From assembly GCF_032854445.1 (NCBI RefSeq), contig NC_088304.1, positions 13,343,704 through 13,407,703 on the forward strand: DNA of 64,000 nt, read 5' to 3'. This DNA is from Liolophura sinensis (Eukaryota; Mollusca; Polyplacophora; Chitonida; Chitonidae). Below the pieces are notes generated by a model. The model did no database searches, was not told the DNA's origin, and was given only the letters and a program-made list of their open reading frames with translations. The position numbers were made by a program, and so were the translations under genes. This document shows, one piece after another, positions 48,051-64,000 of the stretch; position 1 is the stretch's first letter, and the number at the start of each line of letters is the position of its first letter.

Positions 48051-48310
48051 TACTCTCAAAAAAGAAAATCATGTGTTAAATTTAACAGAAAGTCTGTTAT
48101 CTGACTGGCGCTAAAATGTATTCTGTCATTGCAGCAGAGTATTCTATTAAATGTAACATACATTTTCTATTAATTCAACATAAACATTGGACTAGTTATG
48201 TATTATGTTGAATATGACACAATATTGTGCTCGAATAACAGAGTACATTCCAGCATCACCCAGGCAACAGACTCTCTATTAAATATAATAGATTAATTTT
48301 TCTGAGTGTA
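48051..48310 (+). mobile_element. Small TIR element (ACTCTCAAAAA family), copy 2
   Basis: Starts TACTCTCAAAAAAG and ends TTTTTCTGAGTGTA. It shares the TTAACAGA-rich interior with the copy at 41091. A third, end-less relative may lie at about 42085-42250. Confidence 0.7.
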
Positions 48311-48529
48311 AATATTGGTGTTAATATTTAATTAATCCGGCTCTAGATCCTCAACCAGGTAATTTTTAATAATAAAACCTTTTTTTACCACCGTCAAATG
48401 CCTGTCAGCCACTTTAAAGTTACTGACGCACTTTTGAAGAAAATGTATGCACCGCTTGGCTTTGGCACAACTACAAACCGATTAACCGATTTCATTTTGG
48501 TGGTGACCCGGAGCGGGTGAAATATAACG

Positions 48530-48805
48530 CCATCGTTCGCAAACACAAATATCGCTCTATCGTTTCCTAACACAAATATATTACCCTATCGTTCTCTCAC
48601 ACAAATATCGCTTTATCGTTCCCTAACACATATATCACACTATCGTTCACTAACACAACTAATATCACTGTATCGTACGTTAACGCCAATTTAACTCTTT
48701 CTTTCGTTAACACAAGCATCGTTCCATCGTTCCCTAACACAAATATCGCCCTATCGATCCCTAACACAACTGTCACTTTTTAACACAAATATCACTCTAT
48801 CCTTG
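48530..48805 (+). repeat. About 27-bp degenerate tandem repeat
   Basis: About ten diverged units of CTATCGTTCCCTAACACAAA-TATCGC. Spacing and sequence vary, so this is an old array. Confidence 0.85.
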
Positions 48806-49321
48806 GCTCACACAACACATTCCTCCGACTCTCGTAAGAATGCAATTATCAGTGGTAGTAAGCCTTGCAAGTGTCCCTGCATCTTGAAAAAAGAATCTAT
48901 TCACTTAACAGATGTTTTGACACGAACTTTATCATTTTCTGAGCACACACACACAGGTCCACACATGTCTGCAAATATCATACTCCTACATATAGCCTAA
49001 AATGGTTAAAATAACATAACAAATACCAAACATTAGAATCTTTGATATAATTATTTGCACTGAACTGAACCATAGGCGTTTTTTATCCATTTATAAGAAT
49101 ACTGGCTAAACACAATATTATATATATCGACATTTACGTGCCAATCTGTTACCAGAAGACATGCACTTCAAAGATCAAATATCTTATTACGATGTACCAA
49201 TCAAACGCATACAATTCAGTTCTGCACGCACGATTTTCCAACTTACTCACAAATTTAAACGGACGTTGGTTTACGTGAAGTTGGTATATATAATATGTAC
49301 CGTATAGGAAAAAATTTGTAT

Positions 49322-49452
49322 ACGTGGGAGGGTATGTGAGAAAATTGTGGATGATCGTGGGTTTCTGTCCGGTTTCCCCGCAACCACCATGCTGGTCGCC
49401 GGTGTACAAGTGAAATATTCTGACTTACAACAGCAATCAAATAAACAAATAA
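49322..49452 (+). mobile_element. SINE A fragment next to the DIRS-like element
   Basis: GTGGGAGGGTATGTGAGAAA through GGATGATCGTGGGTTTC and AATCAAATAAACAAATAA. It ends seven bases before the gag-like frame begins. Confidence 0.8.
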
Positions 49453-49458
49453 CACGAA

Positions 49459-50220
49459 ATGTATGTATCTACGTCAAATTTATCTGCTCATAAACTCCGT
49501 GAAAAGCTGGAGAAGTACGGACGCCCCGACAACTGTACCAAGTTACAAGTGCCTCGGGAAAATATTGACGTCTGGCGTATATTCAAGGCAGTCAACAAAT
49601 CAACTGACCTACGCCTAGCTAATGTTCAGCAAGCTAGTGTTAAAGCCGCACTTGCGGATGTTGAGACGGCTGAGGTTTTGACACGCCCCAAGGCAAACAG
49701 ATCTCAGCACAATAGTTCTTCGGGCCTGGTTGTTCAAAACTGTTTTAAGACTTAAAACCAGATTTATCTTTAAGCCAAGTCTTCCATTTGGTACTTAGCC
49801 TAAAAATAATTGTGTAACAGTACATTAAATGTGAAGTAAATCAGTTGCTCTTACACTTCGACTTTGAACAGCTGCTGAGGTTAGCTAAAATTTCTAATTT
49901 AAAATATGACTTAATACCAGTATTAGCTAATACATTTTCGAACAACTGGCCCCTGGTTCGTGGAGCCGCGGATGCTATAACCTTGCTTGGTTATGCAAAT
50001 TACGAACTTTCTTTACGTAGACGTAGAGTTACGAGCAATATGTAATCAGTAGATCCCGATCACAGACCTGTTTCCTGGTGATGATATAGCCAGCAATCTA
50101 AAAACTATTTCTGACGGTAACAAGATTGGTAGTGCAGTTTAAAACAAGAGGCTGAACTAAAGACAACATAAAGGCCAAAGCCAAAGGCCCTTTTTAGGCC
50201 AGATGCGCAGAAATTACCAC
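49459..50220 (+). pseudogene. DIRS-like gag remnant
   Basis: Two open pieces (49459-49755 and 49845-50045) and a tail to about 50220 carry RPDNCTKLQVPRENIDVWR, RGAADAITLLGYANYELSLR and DDIASNLKTISDGNKIG. Such stretches occur in the first frame of DIRS-like elements. Stops and frame changes separate them. Confidence 0.72.
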
Positions 50221-51145
50221 ACCACACCACACCAGGTTGGCACAAGGTAAAATGGAATGTGAAGAAGACAGAAACAGCCTAACTCTTCAAGACACACTGA
50301 AATCTGTACAAATAGATGTGAGGAAATTTGAGTTGCTATACTCTGATTTAATATGGTGCCTTAAGTGTGAAGAAGGAATTTCAAAGGTGGCGGACTCGAG
50401 CATTTTTGTCAACATTGGCGGATATTGACATCTTGATGCAGAGATTTTGGACATGGCTGTCTGGTACAACCATAGAGTCTGACTCGATACCAAATTAGTC
50501 TTTTATACCAGGTGTCATGTGTCTAGTTGTACATTTCCTAGCGCGGTTTAGTCATGTGACATGTTCATTTCAGTCTCCTCCTGGTAGTCTAAATATAGAA
50601 TATCTTGTAAATTTCTAGCTTAATCAGTTTCGATTGACCGATGCTTCTGGAAAATGACCTTGTTTATGTTTTTCCTTTGTTCTTGCTCGAAGCTTCGATG
50701 ACAATATATAAGGCGGCAGATTTGTAGGATGTGAGAGTGTCAGTGATAGTTGTGAACAGTGAGAGACACCGATAAGATAATGATACGACGGTGATATTTG
50801 GAAAGCTATACAGTGCTGGTTTACTTGAGTTACGGACGATACATTATAGCCATAGTTAGAAGAAATCGTTAGTACCTTTGGAGTGAAAAAGGCAGTGTAA
50901 TTTGGATTAGCCTGACTGGGACTAACGGGTGATTGTTGGAGGACATTCTGCCATTTGTGAACTGTGACTATCGTGTATACTTGCTGGAGGATTTGTAGTC
51001 TCGATATCAGAAGAGCATCAATCTCCCTTCGTAAGACGAGTCCGATGATTCAAACGTGTTATAGTTGGGGGAGATCAACAAACTGCGCCAGTATCGAGGC
51101 AACGGACGACCAGAAACAGGATTGGAATATTCCAGGGCCGAATGG

Positions 51146-51148
<3 letters not shown>
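50221..51148. other. Unassigned segment inside the DIRS-like element
   Basis: No domain is recognised. It could be element sequence too decayed to read, or a later insertion. A run of CACACCACACCACACCA-type repeats lies near 50218-50234. Confidence 0.4.

Positions 51149-51210
<62 letters not shown>
51149..51210 (+). repeat. (AT)n microsatellite
   Basis: About 31 uninterrupted AT dinucleotides. They sit in the unassigned segment between the gag-like and RT-like parts of the DIRS-like element. Confidence 0.97.
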
Positions 51211-51212
<2 letters not shown>

Positions 51213-51424
51213 TGTGCATTGCTATTTGCAGTTTAATCCATTATTTTTTATTTTCCTGTTCGATTTATTAAATTGTGAAATCAGCCATTTGAGTGTTTGA
51301 GAATGTTACTCCGTTTGACCCAGGTTAGGCTCGATAGCAGGAATTGATTTCGGCTTGTTATACCGATACCTTTAATTCACAAAGGTGTGTTGGAAAAGTC
51401 TTCTCATGAAAAGGGGAAATATAT

Positions 51425-52085
51425 ATCTTCAATATTTTTATCCCAAAGCCAAACGGGTCACAGAGAATGGTATTAAATCTGGAATCGGGAAAGACTGAAT
51501 GAACATGTGACTTGGCCCCATTCTAAAATGGATACGCTTAGTTCTCTGGTAAAATTAATGAAGCCAGATTGTTTTATGGCTTGCATAGATTTGGAGGATG
51601 CATATTACTCTGTACCATTAGGAGAGAGTTGCCATGAATATCTGAAATTTCATGACAAATGAGCAGTGTGTAAAAATGTTGTTGATACAATGGAGACCTT
51701 AGTGCACTCACTGAAATCCGATCTTAGACCATCAAAAGAACAAATATATCTGGGATTGTGAAAATATGACTGTGCGTTTAAGTAAAATGAAGGTTTTAAA
51801 GTTAAAGCTAGCCTGTCGCTCTTTGGTGGTCACGAAATCCCCATCAGTACATGATGTAGTCAAGATCCTAGGAAAAATAATTTCCAGCTTTCCAGGTGCC
51901 ATGTGTGGACCGCCAAGCTGAAATGCGAAAATCGTTAGCTTTGAATAATGCCTATGATGACTTTGATCAGCATATGTCTTTAAACACACTTGTCCAAAAT
52001 GAACTAAACTGGTGGATAAATAATGTTGAAACCTGTTTTAATTTTGTAAGCCATGAATACCTGAAGAATCTTCTTTTCACATAAA
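51425..52085 (+). pseudogene. DIRS-like reverse transcriptase/RNase H remnant
   Basis: FIPKPNGSQRMVLNLE is fingers-like; KMDTLSSLVKL is replaced here by MDTLSSLVKLMKPDCF; IDLEDAYYSVPLGE is the palm motif A region with the catalytic Asp of 'DLEDAY'. The thumb-side text (SKMKVLKLKLACRS, SVHDVVKILGKIISSFPG) and NELNWWINNVE follow after frameshifts. Confidence 0.8.
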
Positions 52086-52973
52086 GTATTTTGAGCTAAA
52101 GGCAGCCTTTTTGGCATTGTGTTCTTTTGAATCGATGCGTATAGGTAAGCATGTGTAAATCTTGTGTAAATCACATAGGTATAAGTCATTCTGATTTATG
52201 TCATGGCATTGTTAATAAGATGTGTGTGTTGGTATCAATCCAAAGATACCTGGCTCACCACTGTCCATATAGCAGGTACGCTCAAAACAGAAACATATCA
52301 TAAATGGTGTAAACGTAATGGACGCTAGATAAAGCTAGATCGAAGAAAGCTTCAGCTCCGTTCAGAGTTACTCCATATGTCGATTTCTTTGCCTCAAGGG
52401 TAAATAAGCGGTTTCCCCAATTAGGTCATACAGGCCGGAACCTGGAGCTATGACCATTGATGCGTTTTCACACAAAGGGTAGAATATTGGCTTGTATGCT
52501 TTTCCTGCATTCAGGTTGCAGAAATGGAGGGGGAGGGGGCAACAGGAATAGCAGCGCTGCCCAACTGGCCAACACAGCCTTGGTATTCCAAAGCGATGGG
52601 TTTGCTGATAGACTATCCTGTCCTGCTGGAGACGTGCAGACAAATCTTTTACCCTGCCAACTCAACCAAACCAGCTACGCCCACTTTGGCGGAAACTATA
52701 ACTGTTAATATGCCATTTGTCCAGGAGCAGCGACAAAATTTTGGCATTCATCAGAGGCTTCTGACATCATCATGGACTCATGGAGAGACAGCACCAAAAG
52801 ACAGTAGGCTTGTTACTTTTTCGAAATGAAGACAGTTCTGTGTTGACAGAAAGATACATCCCCTTTCAGTTGAAAACCAAATAGCTTTTGGTGCTCATTC
52901 TTTGGTTAAAAGATTTGTGAAAGTGGGGTTTCAAAAGAAAACGACATTACCCCGATATCAGTCAACATCACGC

Positions 52974-53097
52974 GTGGGAAGGTCTACCAGCAACCTGCGG
53001 ATGGTCGTGGATTTCCCTTGCCCTGCCTGGTTTCCTCCCACCATAATGCTGTCCGCCGGACAGAGCCCGGAGGAAACCCACAACCATCCGCAGGTTG
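52974..53097. mobile_element. Head-to-head pair of SINE A fragments
   Basis: A plus-strand piece (GGGAAGGTCTACCAGCAACC through CATAATGCTGTCCGCC) joins directly to a minus-strand piece (GGACAGAGCCCGGAGGAAAC through CATCCGCAGGTTG). The result is an imperfect palindrome. Confidence 0.85.
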
Positions 53098-53099
53098 AA

Positions 53100-54429
53100 C
53101 ATGAAATGCATGAAAGAACGCTCAAGAATCCATTTCCACAACAACAACAAAAATCAGATGACAATTTTCAGCAGGAGCTCTATATATGCAAGTCAATCAT
53201 TCCATCGGTCAGTGCATAAACATTTTGACATCTTGTCTTTCAACATGGGCTTTCCCTAAGTTTTAACGAAGAACCTAAGTGCAAGACGACATGATATTCT
53301 ATCTCGTGCGTATTGACATGACATTTCTTTTTGCGCCTGGTCCGCGATTCGGTTTTTTGTGTTCGGGCTTGTAGAGAGGTAAAAGTTAGAACGCTCTCCT
53401 ACATCATCCCAATGCAAACTCGACATTGGGACAAACAATAGCATTTTAGAACAGGCGTTAAGTAGCGAAAATCAAGTTTTTTTCAAATAACTTTCCAAAA
53501 ATGCGTTGACTTGGTTTGTTACACTAATCATCATGTAAAAGCAAACCCATGTCGCCTGAACTTATAATCTTATTTCAAAAAGAAAAAAAAACTCTCGTGT
53601 TACCGTAAATCGACCGTATTGATCACCTGTACATGTATTCCTACACCAGAGTGTGTGAATTGGAAGAGCTAGTACAGTTCACACTGTAATCTGCCTTATA
53701 CACGCCATTCAGCGTTACAAGTACAATTCACATATACTGTTAAAGTTTCCACCAGTATTCTTCCTCGTCCTGCTGACATAATCGTTTTATAATTTGGCTT
53801 TTTTTCCCTGTTTAGCACGCGTAAAGACTGGTGGTAAAACAGTTATTTGTTATGTGGGTAATATATGATAGTTATCTCGTAAAACCAATGCGGAAGATTG
53901 GATACAAAGCACTAGAGCTTGGATCTAGTGTGCTTGAATAAGGTGAGAGGCTAGTTATCACAAGTATGTAACAAAATCCATGAGGTAACACTGAGGTTTT
54001 AAGTCACTGACCAAAGCGATCGGCAACTTAAGGAAAGCAGACAATTTCAAAGTAAATTCCTTGTTTATTTTTATTTTATTTTTTTTTATTCTTTTTCTGT
54101 TCTTTTTTCTTTCTTTACATTATTTTGTTGATACATAGGTAGATAAATATTTTCCAACGTGTAGATTGTACATAGCTTAATCCATTCATTAACACCGAGC
54201 CATTTACTAGCATAAATTAACATGGCAACAAAGCATTGCCTACATGCACAGTTTAGAAAAGAGCTGATCATTTGTCCATCAGTGTCCCCTGGCTCAGCGA
54301 GGAGTTTAATGGTGACTCGTCATTAACAATAATCAGCTCATTTCAAGGACAGTCAAAATACACTTCATTTATTAACACACCTCATTTAGTGCGTTTCAAT
54401 CCACGAGTTCACTTAACTTTCTGTTGGGT
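53100..54429. other. No gene seen
   Basis: AT-rich, poly-T stretches near 54070-54110. Nothing recognised. Confidence 0.45.
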
Positions 54430-55140
54430 GCACATTCCCTTCACCGACCATCCTCACTGCACCCCATTCACTGAAACCTTCTGTTGTGGCTAGACCCCTT
54501 CCTGGGACACTTCACTGAAACCTTATGTTGTGGCCAGACCCATTCGAACACACTTCACTCAAACCGTCTGCTGTGTCTAGACCCATTCGAACAAACTTCA
54601 CTTAAACCCTCTGTTGTGGTCAGACCCATTCAAACACACTTCACTCAAACCTTCTGTTGTGTCCACAGTGCTTCTAATACACTTCACTCAAACCTTCTGT
54701 TGTGTCCAGAGTGCTTCACTCAAACCTTCACTCAAACCTTCTGTTGTGCCAGAATCCCTCAAACACACCTCACTCAAACTTTCTCTTATGTCTAGAGCCC
54801 TCTGAACACACTTCACTCAAACCGTCTGTTGTGCCAGAATCCCTCAAACACACCTCACTCAAACTTTCTCTTATGTCTAGAGCCCTCTGAACACACTTCA
54901 CTCAAACCTTCTGTTGTGCCAGAATCCCTCAAACACACCTCACTCAAACTTTCTTCCGTGTCCAGATCCCTCTGAACAAACTTCACTCAACCTTCTGTTG
55001 TGTCTAGAGTGTTTCTAACACACTTCACTCAAACCTTCCGTTGTGTCCAGGCCCCTTCCTTGGACACTAAATTCAAACCTTCTGTTGTGTCCAGATCTTT
55101 TCAAACACAATTTACTCAAACTTTCTTTTTTTGTCCACAC
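54430..55140 (+). repeat. About 43-bp degenerate minisatellite
   Basis: Some sixteen units built on ACACTTCACTCAAACCTTCT and GTTGTGTCCAGA, with variable spacing. Two unit types alternate near 54750-54960 (CCAGAATCCCTCAAACACAC and TCTAGAGCCCTCTGAACACA), giving a longer period of about 85-90 bp. The open frames here are products of the repeat. Confidence 0.88.
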
Positions 55141-55855
55141 AACCTCCAACATACATTCTCTACACACTGATTGGGTCAAATCTATTCCCTGTCCCACACA
55201 AGCATATATACAGCACACAGCTAATACACTCATACACTCAGTTTTTACACTCATCTTCAATAATAAATGAAGTACTGCACTCAGTCTGGATCATTTTGAA
55301 TCTCATGACACTCCTCACTTGGGAAGAACATCTTGGAATATCTTTATGTCGTTACCTACATGTATGTGTGGACAAAATGAAGAGTTTTGACTGCCCTATA
55401 AGCCGTTTTCCTAACTTTTCCACAAACGTATAAATTAACTTACATTTTAAAAGTAGCTTAAAATGTGCTAAGATAAGCTACTAGCCTGCACCCCAAATTG
55501 TCTAGAACTGCATACATTGACTTCAGCATAATGTACGTTTGTGAAAAGGTTGAGAAGATTAGGTCATAAAATACCAAGCTTATGTACCCCAGGGTTTCCA
55601 CCACCCTCACTCCACCATGTCCAAATGCTTACAGGGTTTGTCTGTAAGAAAACAGTTCTGCTACATGTAATGGGTATCTCTCACAGCAGTCAAAGGTCTG
55701 GAATAACATTAGGTCCCTGTACAACCCATGCAGACCCTAGTGACTGTAGCTTTTGCTGCCACTTTCATAAGCTTCATAATTCTACTTTTTATCACCATCT
55801 TTGATTGTAAACTGCAATAATATTCACCTGCATAGGTTTGTAGATGAATCTCAGG

Positions 55856-56630
55856 CCTTAGAGGCCCAAGATCCTTGTGTTACCAGACCTCAGAGTCCCA
55901 AAATCCTTGTTTTGCCAGACCTTAGAGTCCCAAGATCCTTGTTTTGCCAGACCTTAGAGTCCCAAGATCCTTGTGTTGCCAGGCCTTAGAGTCCCAAGAT
56001 CAATGTGTTGCCAGACCTTAGAGTCCCAAGATCCTTGTGTTGCCAGGCCTTAGAGTCCCAAGATCAATGTGTTGCCAGACCTTAGAGTCCCAAGATCCTT
56101 GTGCAGCCAGACCTTTGAGTCCCAAGATCCTTGTGTTGCCAGAGCTTAGAGTCCCAAGATCCTTGTGTTGCCAGACCTTAAGAGTCCCAAGATCCTTGTA
56201 CAGCCAGACCTTTGAGTCCCAAGATCCTTGTGTTGCCAGAGCTTAGAGTCCCAAAATCCTTGTGTTGCCAGACCTTAGAATCCCAAGATCCTTGTGTTGC
56301 CAGAGCTTAGAGTCCCAAGATCCTTGTGTTGCCAGAGCTTAGAGTCCCACGATCCTTGTGTTGCCAGACCTTAGAGTCCCAAGATCCTTGTGTTGCCAGA
56401 CCTTAGAGTCCCAAGATCCTTGTGTTACCAGGCCTTAGAGTCCCAGGATCCTTGTGTTCCTAGACCTTATCCTTGTGCTGCCAGGCTTTAAGATTCCCAA
56501 GATCCTTGTGTTGCCAGACACAGTCCCAAGATCCTTGTGCAGCCAGACCTTAGAGTCCCAAGGTCCTTGTGTTGCCAGACCTTAGAGTCCCAAGGTCCTT
56601 GTGTTGCCAAGGCCAAATATGTTGGTGTAA
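55856..56630 (+). repeat. 32-bp minisatellite downstream of thioredoxin reductase stop
   Basis: More than twenty copies of a 32-bp unit, CCTTAGAGTCCCAAGATCCT followed by TGTGTTGCCAGA, with a few short or altered copies. It starts about 230 bases past the stop codon, so it probably lies in the 3'UTR or just beyond. Confidence 0.92.
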
Positions 56631-56861
56631 CCAAACCTGAAGAGTCAGCAAATACAAATGGTGTTGCCAGACCTCAGAACTATTGTATACGTATCTTGAA
56701 TTTGCAAGACTTAGATTCCTCAGACCTTGTTACCAGTCCTCACTGACTGGCGGAGACATCATGTTCCAGACCTAAGAGGTCCCAGACCTTGGTGTTGCCA
56801 GAGTCTGAGTTACAGGTGGAGCTGTTCTTTACACAGGTGGTGGTACCTGCTGGGGTACAAG

Positions 56862-62817
<5,956 letters not shown>

Positions 62818-63011
62818 CTAAAAAGAAAAAAAGATTGACTTGTTATTTGACTGATTTTTCCAAAAATGAAATCGGCCTTGCCCTCCATGTTGTCTCTGAC
62901 CAACCCAGCCAAAAATGAATAAATCAATTGATCTATTCATTGAGTTTTATAAAAACTTGCTGTCATGGCCCTGAATATGGTCTGTGACCACCCCAGCCAT
63001 CTGCTAACAAA

Positions 63012-63278
63012 GATTAATAGATTGTTTGATTGGTTGATGTTGATGAACTGTGGTTGATTGGTTGATGTTGATGAACTGTGGTTGATTGGTTGATGTTGAT
63101 GAACTGTGGTTGATTGGTTGATGTTGATGAACTGTGGTTGATTGGTTGATGTTGATGAACTGTGGCTGATTGGTTGATGTTGATGAACGGTGGCTGATTG
63201 GTTGATGTTGATGAACTGTGGCTGATTGGTTGATGTTGATGAACTGTGGCTGATTGATTGATGTTGATGAACTGACCT
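63012..63278 (+). repeat. 28-bp minisatellite in thioredoxin reductase intron
   Basis: About nine near-identical copies of a 28-bp unit with core TTGATGTTGATGAACTGTGG. The array starts next to the third exon-edge copy, where GATTGTTTGATTGGTTGATG could be the seed. Open frames across it (FININQ repeats) are a by-product of the repeat. Confidence 0.93.
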
Positions 63279-63456
63279 GAAAATCCATGGCCAGTTCCAT
63301 CTGATATGTGCAGTGAACCACACTCTAGAATAGTGTTTGCACAAGTGCATTCGAACGGTGATTAAACCGAACTTGCCCTGAGGAAAATATCTGTCTCGCT
63401 TGATGTACATGTATGTGCTACTGGTAAATATCTTAGATTATATTTCTCAATTTTTA

Positions 63457-63530
63457 ACGCCATACTCAAGGAGAATTTTTCACTTCTATCACAGCTATCA
63501 AGCCTGTGAATGGAAGGAAGAAACTGGAGT
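63457..63530 (-). mobile_element. SINE A tail fragment, diverged
   Basis: AACGCCATACTCAAGGAGAA then TTTTTCACTTCTATCACAGC; the core is barely recognisable. Confidence 0.6.
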
Positions 63531-63604
63531 GACAGGATTAAGTTGCTATGTCTGCCAGGTACATGACAAAATGCCTGAGCTAAAGCTTCAGTCTAATCAA
63601 CAAC

Positions 63605-63944
63605 AGGTGAGTCAGTGAGTGCTCAGGGTTTAACGTCGTACTTAACAATTTTTCAGCCACATGATGATGAAGGAATTCTTAGCGTGCATGTACGTGTAAT
63701 GTGCCATCTTGTTGCAGGACGGATTTCCACCATTCTTTTATCCAGTGCTGCTTCACTGAGACGATTTACTGAAGGCAAGTAAGCTGCCCCACCTGAGCCA
63801 TTATACTGATACAGGTCAACCAGTCATTGCACTATCCCTTTAATGCTGAGCGCTAAGCGAGTAAGCTACAACTTCCAGTTTTTAGGTCTTAGGTGTGACC
63901 TGACCCAAGATTGACCATGGATCTACCACCCCCGAAGTGGAATT
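63605..63944 (-). mobile_element. SINE B copy, near full length
   Basis: GGTGAGTCAGTGAGTGCTCA through TTGACCATGGATCTACCACC and CCCGAAGTGG. The A-box part of the head is replaced by other sequence. Confidence 0.9.
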
Positions 63945-64000
63945 TGATTTCTGAGACAAAACTAAAATTGGTTGGAATGTCCAATCTTAGTGCTTCCCAA

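Larger units (their letters stand above)
49459..52830 (+). mobile_element. Decayed DIRS-like (tyrosine-recombinase) retrotransposon
   Basis: Fragments in the order expected for DIRS elements lie on the plus strand, broken by frameshifts and stops. The gag-like part (49459-50220) has EKYGRPDNCTKLQVP, DAITLLGYANYELSLRRR, GDDIASNLKTISDGNKIG and KGPFLGQMR. Reverse transcriptase follows (about 51430-51660: FIPKPNGSQRMVLNL, then CFMACIDLEDAYYSVPL). Next come RNase H-side pieces (51775-52085: KILGKIISSFPGAMCGP, FDQHMSLNTLVQNELNWWIN). The region at 52360-52680 has VTPYVDFFASRVNKRFPQLG and ALPNWPTQPWYSKAM. The recombinase begins at about 52765 (DIIMDSWRDSTKRQ) and is then lost. Terminal repeats were not found. 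About 1.2 kb between gag and RT (50220-51420) is unassigned. It cannot make functional protein. Class assignment is from motif memory. Confidence 0.82.

Noticed and set aside
51007-51271. Tyr-Ile repeat frames
   Set aside because: Translation of the (AT)n microsatellite.
55690-55790. SECIS candidate on minus (ATGAAAGTGGCAGCAAAAGC)
   Set aside because: ATGA and an AAAA loop are present, but the spacing is short and the partner TGA with core pairing is missing.
42540-56630. CRISPR-like arrays at 42.5, 48.5 and 55.9 kb
   Set aside because: Units abut head to tail with no unique spacers, and the host is an animal.
63283-63310. Possible extra thioredoxin reductase exon (QMELAMDFQ then GTCAGT on minus)
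   Set aside because: It does not match the conserved 'LLRGFDQ' text expected before QMAGLV, and no upstream acceptor frame fits. It may be a fourth, weaker copy of the exon edge.

Overview
The window looks like animal nuclear DNA and most probably comes from a mollusc. It is AT-rich. Its genes are split by GT-AG introns, and it is crowded with tRNA-derived SINEs, small hairpin transposons and minisatellites. The mollusc assignment rests on my recollection that the dominant SINE is common in bivalve and gastropod genomes: a tRNA-like head, a conserved core ending in GAAATATTCTTGAGTACGGC, and an AAAT-rich tail. I could not search a database, so another lophotrochozoan is possible.

Three protein-coding genes are supported, all on the minus strand. 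(1) 7139-10558: three phase-matched exons of a small secreted SnoaL/NTF2-like (DUF4440-type) protein; the last exon is not visible. (2) 23228-25030: a 600-codon coding exon for an unrecognised type I membrane protein with a signal peptide, one membrane span, four tyrosine-rich repeats and a long Ser/Pro-rich tail. (3) 56862-62817: the last seven coding exons of a TXNRD2-like selenoprotein thioredoxin reductase, ending in Gly-Cys-Sec-Gly. One exon carries a one-base frameshift. The 5' part of the gene lies past the right edge.

The rest is mostly repeats. They include about 30 copies or fragments of SINE family A, six copies of a second tRNA-headed SINE family (B) that all point the same way, and a relative of B at 1.5 kb. 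A decayed DIRS-like tyrosine-recombinase retroelement lies at 49.46-52.83 kb. A deleted Tc1/mariner-like element at 8.4-9.0 kb is nested in a SINE. Three families of palindromic or TIR elements are also present. Minisatellites cluster at the thioredoxin reductase gene: five unrelated arrays with units of about 43, 32, 45, 18 and 28 bp between 54.4 and 63.3 kb. A 26-bp array with higher-order structure lies at 42.5-43.8 kb.

Layout: 0-7 kb SINEs and hairpin elements; 7-10.6 kb NTF2-like gene; 10.7-22 kb repeats and unassigned DNA; 22-25.1 kb membrane-protein gene; 25-42 kb unassigned DNA with scattered SINEs; 42.5-43.9 kb minisatellite; 44-49 kb SINEs and small elements; 49.4-52.8 kb DIRS-like element; 53-54.4 kb unassigned; 54.4-64 kb thioredoxin reductase gene with its minisatellites. 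I see no sign that the three genes work together.
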